Program-made: the position numbers and the translations under genes
In this document: positions 63,683 through 64,000 of the stretch, piece after piece
Layout of the letters: each line of letters opens with the position of its first letter
Numbering within the stretch: position 1 is the stretch's first letter
Source of the DNA: Setaria digitata
Taxonomy: Eukaryota > Nematoda > Chromadorea > Rhabditida > Setariidae
Direction: 5' to 3'
Assembly (NCBI GenBank): GCA_003640385.1
Contig: RCAB01000046.1
Coordinates: 1-64,000 of the forward strand
Length of the DNA stretch: 64,000 nucleotides
The notes under the pieces: generated by a model
Told to the model about the DNA's origin: nothing
Databases searched by the model: none
The model's input: only the letters and a program-made list of their open reading frames with translations

Positions 63683-64000
63683 CTGCAAATCCAGCATCAG
63701 CAAGAATTAAAGCACACAAAACAAAACAGACGGATGCTTTTAATAAAAATAAAGCCGATCAAAACACCTAAGATCTACAAGATATCTTCGAAAAATATTT
63801 ATTCATAGCTAATACGGCTTTTAAATTTTCTTCTGCAGACTGCCCATGATTTCAGTTCTCAGTTATTTTGGTTAACCGCCATGTAATTAGATTGGTTTCG
63901 AGGAATCCATAGCAACCAATGCTTTCACTTCTTTTTATATAGTCAAAAAGTACATGTTTTAAATAACAAAATTTGCTCGCTATTAATGAAAAATTCTAAC
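63683..64000 (-). other. Probable intron of the phospholipase gene
   Basis: This DNA lies upstream of an internal exon that starts mid-codon, so it should be intronic. No coding exon was seen before the window ends. Confidence 0.5.

Overview
The window is AT-rich nuclear DNA from a nematode. Every recognisable gene is split by GT-AG introns, many of them short, with acceptors of the TTTTCAG type. The protein families and exon layouts (invertebrate troponin T with an acidic tail, a PCTAIRE kinase close to C. elegans pct-1, WBP11, an iPLA2-gamma-type phospholipase) fit a nematode, probably a parasitic spirurid/filarial type. The species is an inference. One N at 20768 inside a TA repeat shows this is draft assembly.

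Layout. 1-12.7 kb, minus strand: a troponin T gene. Its ordinary core of about 364 residues (1404-4773) is joined in phase to one huge exon (4888-8292) that adds about 1,130 low-complexity residues. Candidate 5' exons lie at 9909-10052 and 12641-12723. 14.2-15.4 kb, plus: an intact six-exon gene for a 200-residue Trp/Tyr/Arg-rich protein of no family I recognise, head-to-head with the candidate troponin T start. 15.4-22.6 kb: no gene, but an 88-bp near-perfect inverted repeat. 22.6-25.2 kb, minus: a NADAR (YbiA-like) domain gene with an Asn/Ser/Thr-rich N-terminus. 30.7-31.6 kb, plus: an extremely Tyr-rich paralogue of the 14-kb gene with the same leading exon plan. 31.6-39.2 kb: non-coding, with AAT repeats and one interrupted ORF. 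39.2-43.4 kb, minus: an LRR-Ig transmembrane receptor gene carrying several disabling lesions, called a pseudogene. 45.6-47.6 kb, minus: WBP11 splicing factor. 47.6-54.1 kb: mostly non-coding, with a GC-richer patch at 51.4 kb and a 390-bp AAT/AATT satellite. 54.1-59.5 kb, plus: PCTAIRE cyclin-dependent kinase. 61.3-63.7 kb, minus: the C-terminal, catalytic part of a PNPLA8-like phospholipase whose 5' exons lie beyond the right edge.

The genes form no operon or single pathway: they are muscle thin filament, RNA splicing, cyclin-dependent signalling, lipid hydrolysis and a nucleotide/ADP-ribose glycohydrolase-type enzyme. The items most worth following up are the giant troponin T, the aromatic/Arg-rich paralogue pair, and the inverted repeat. 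Exon joins were made by hand from splice signals, reading phase and homology. Combined exon lengths are exact multiples of three for troponin T, the 14-kb gene, WBP11 and the kinase, and the NADAR exons are phase-consistent.
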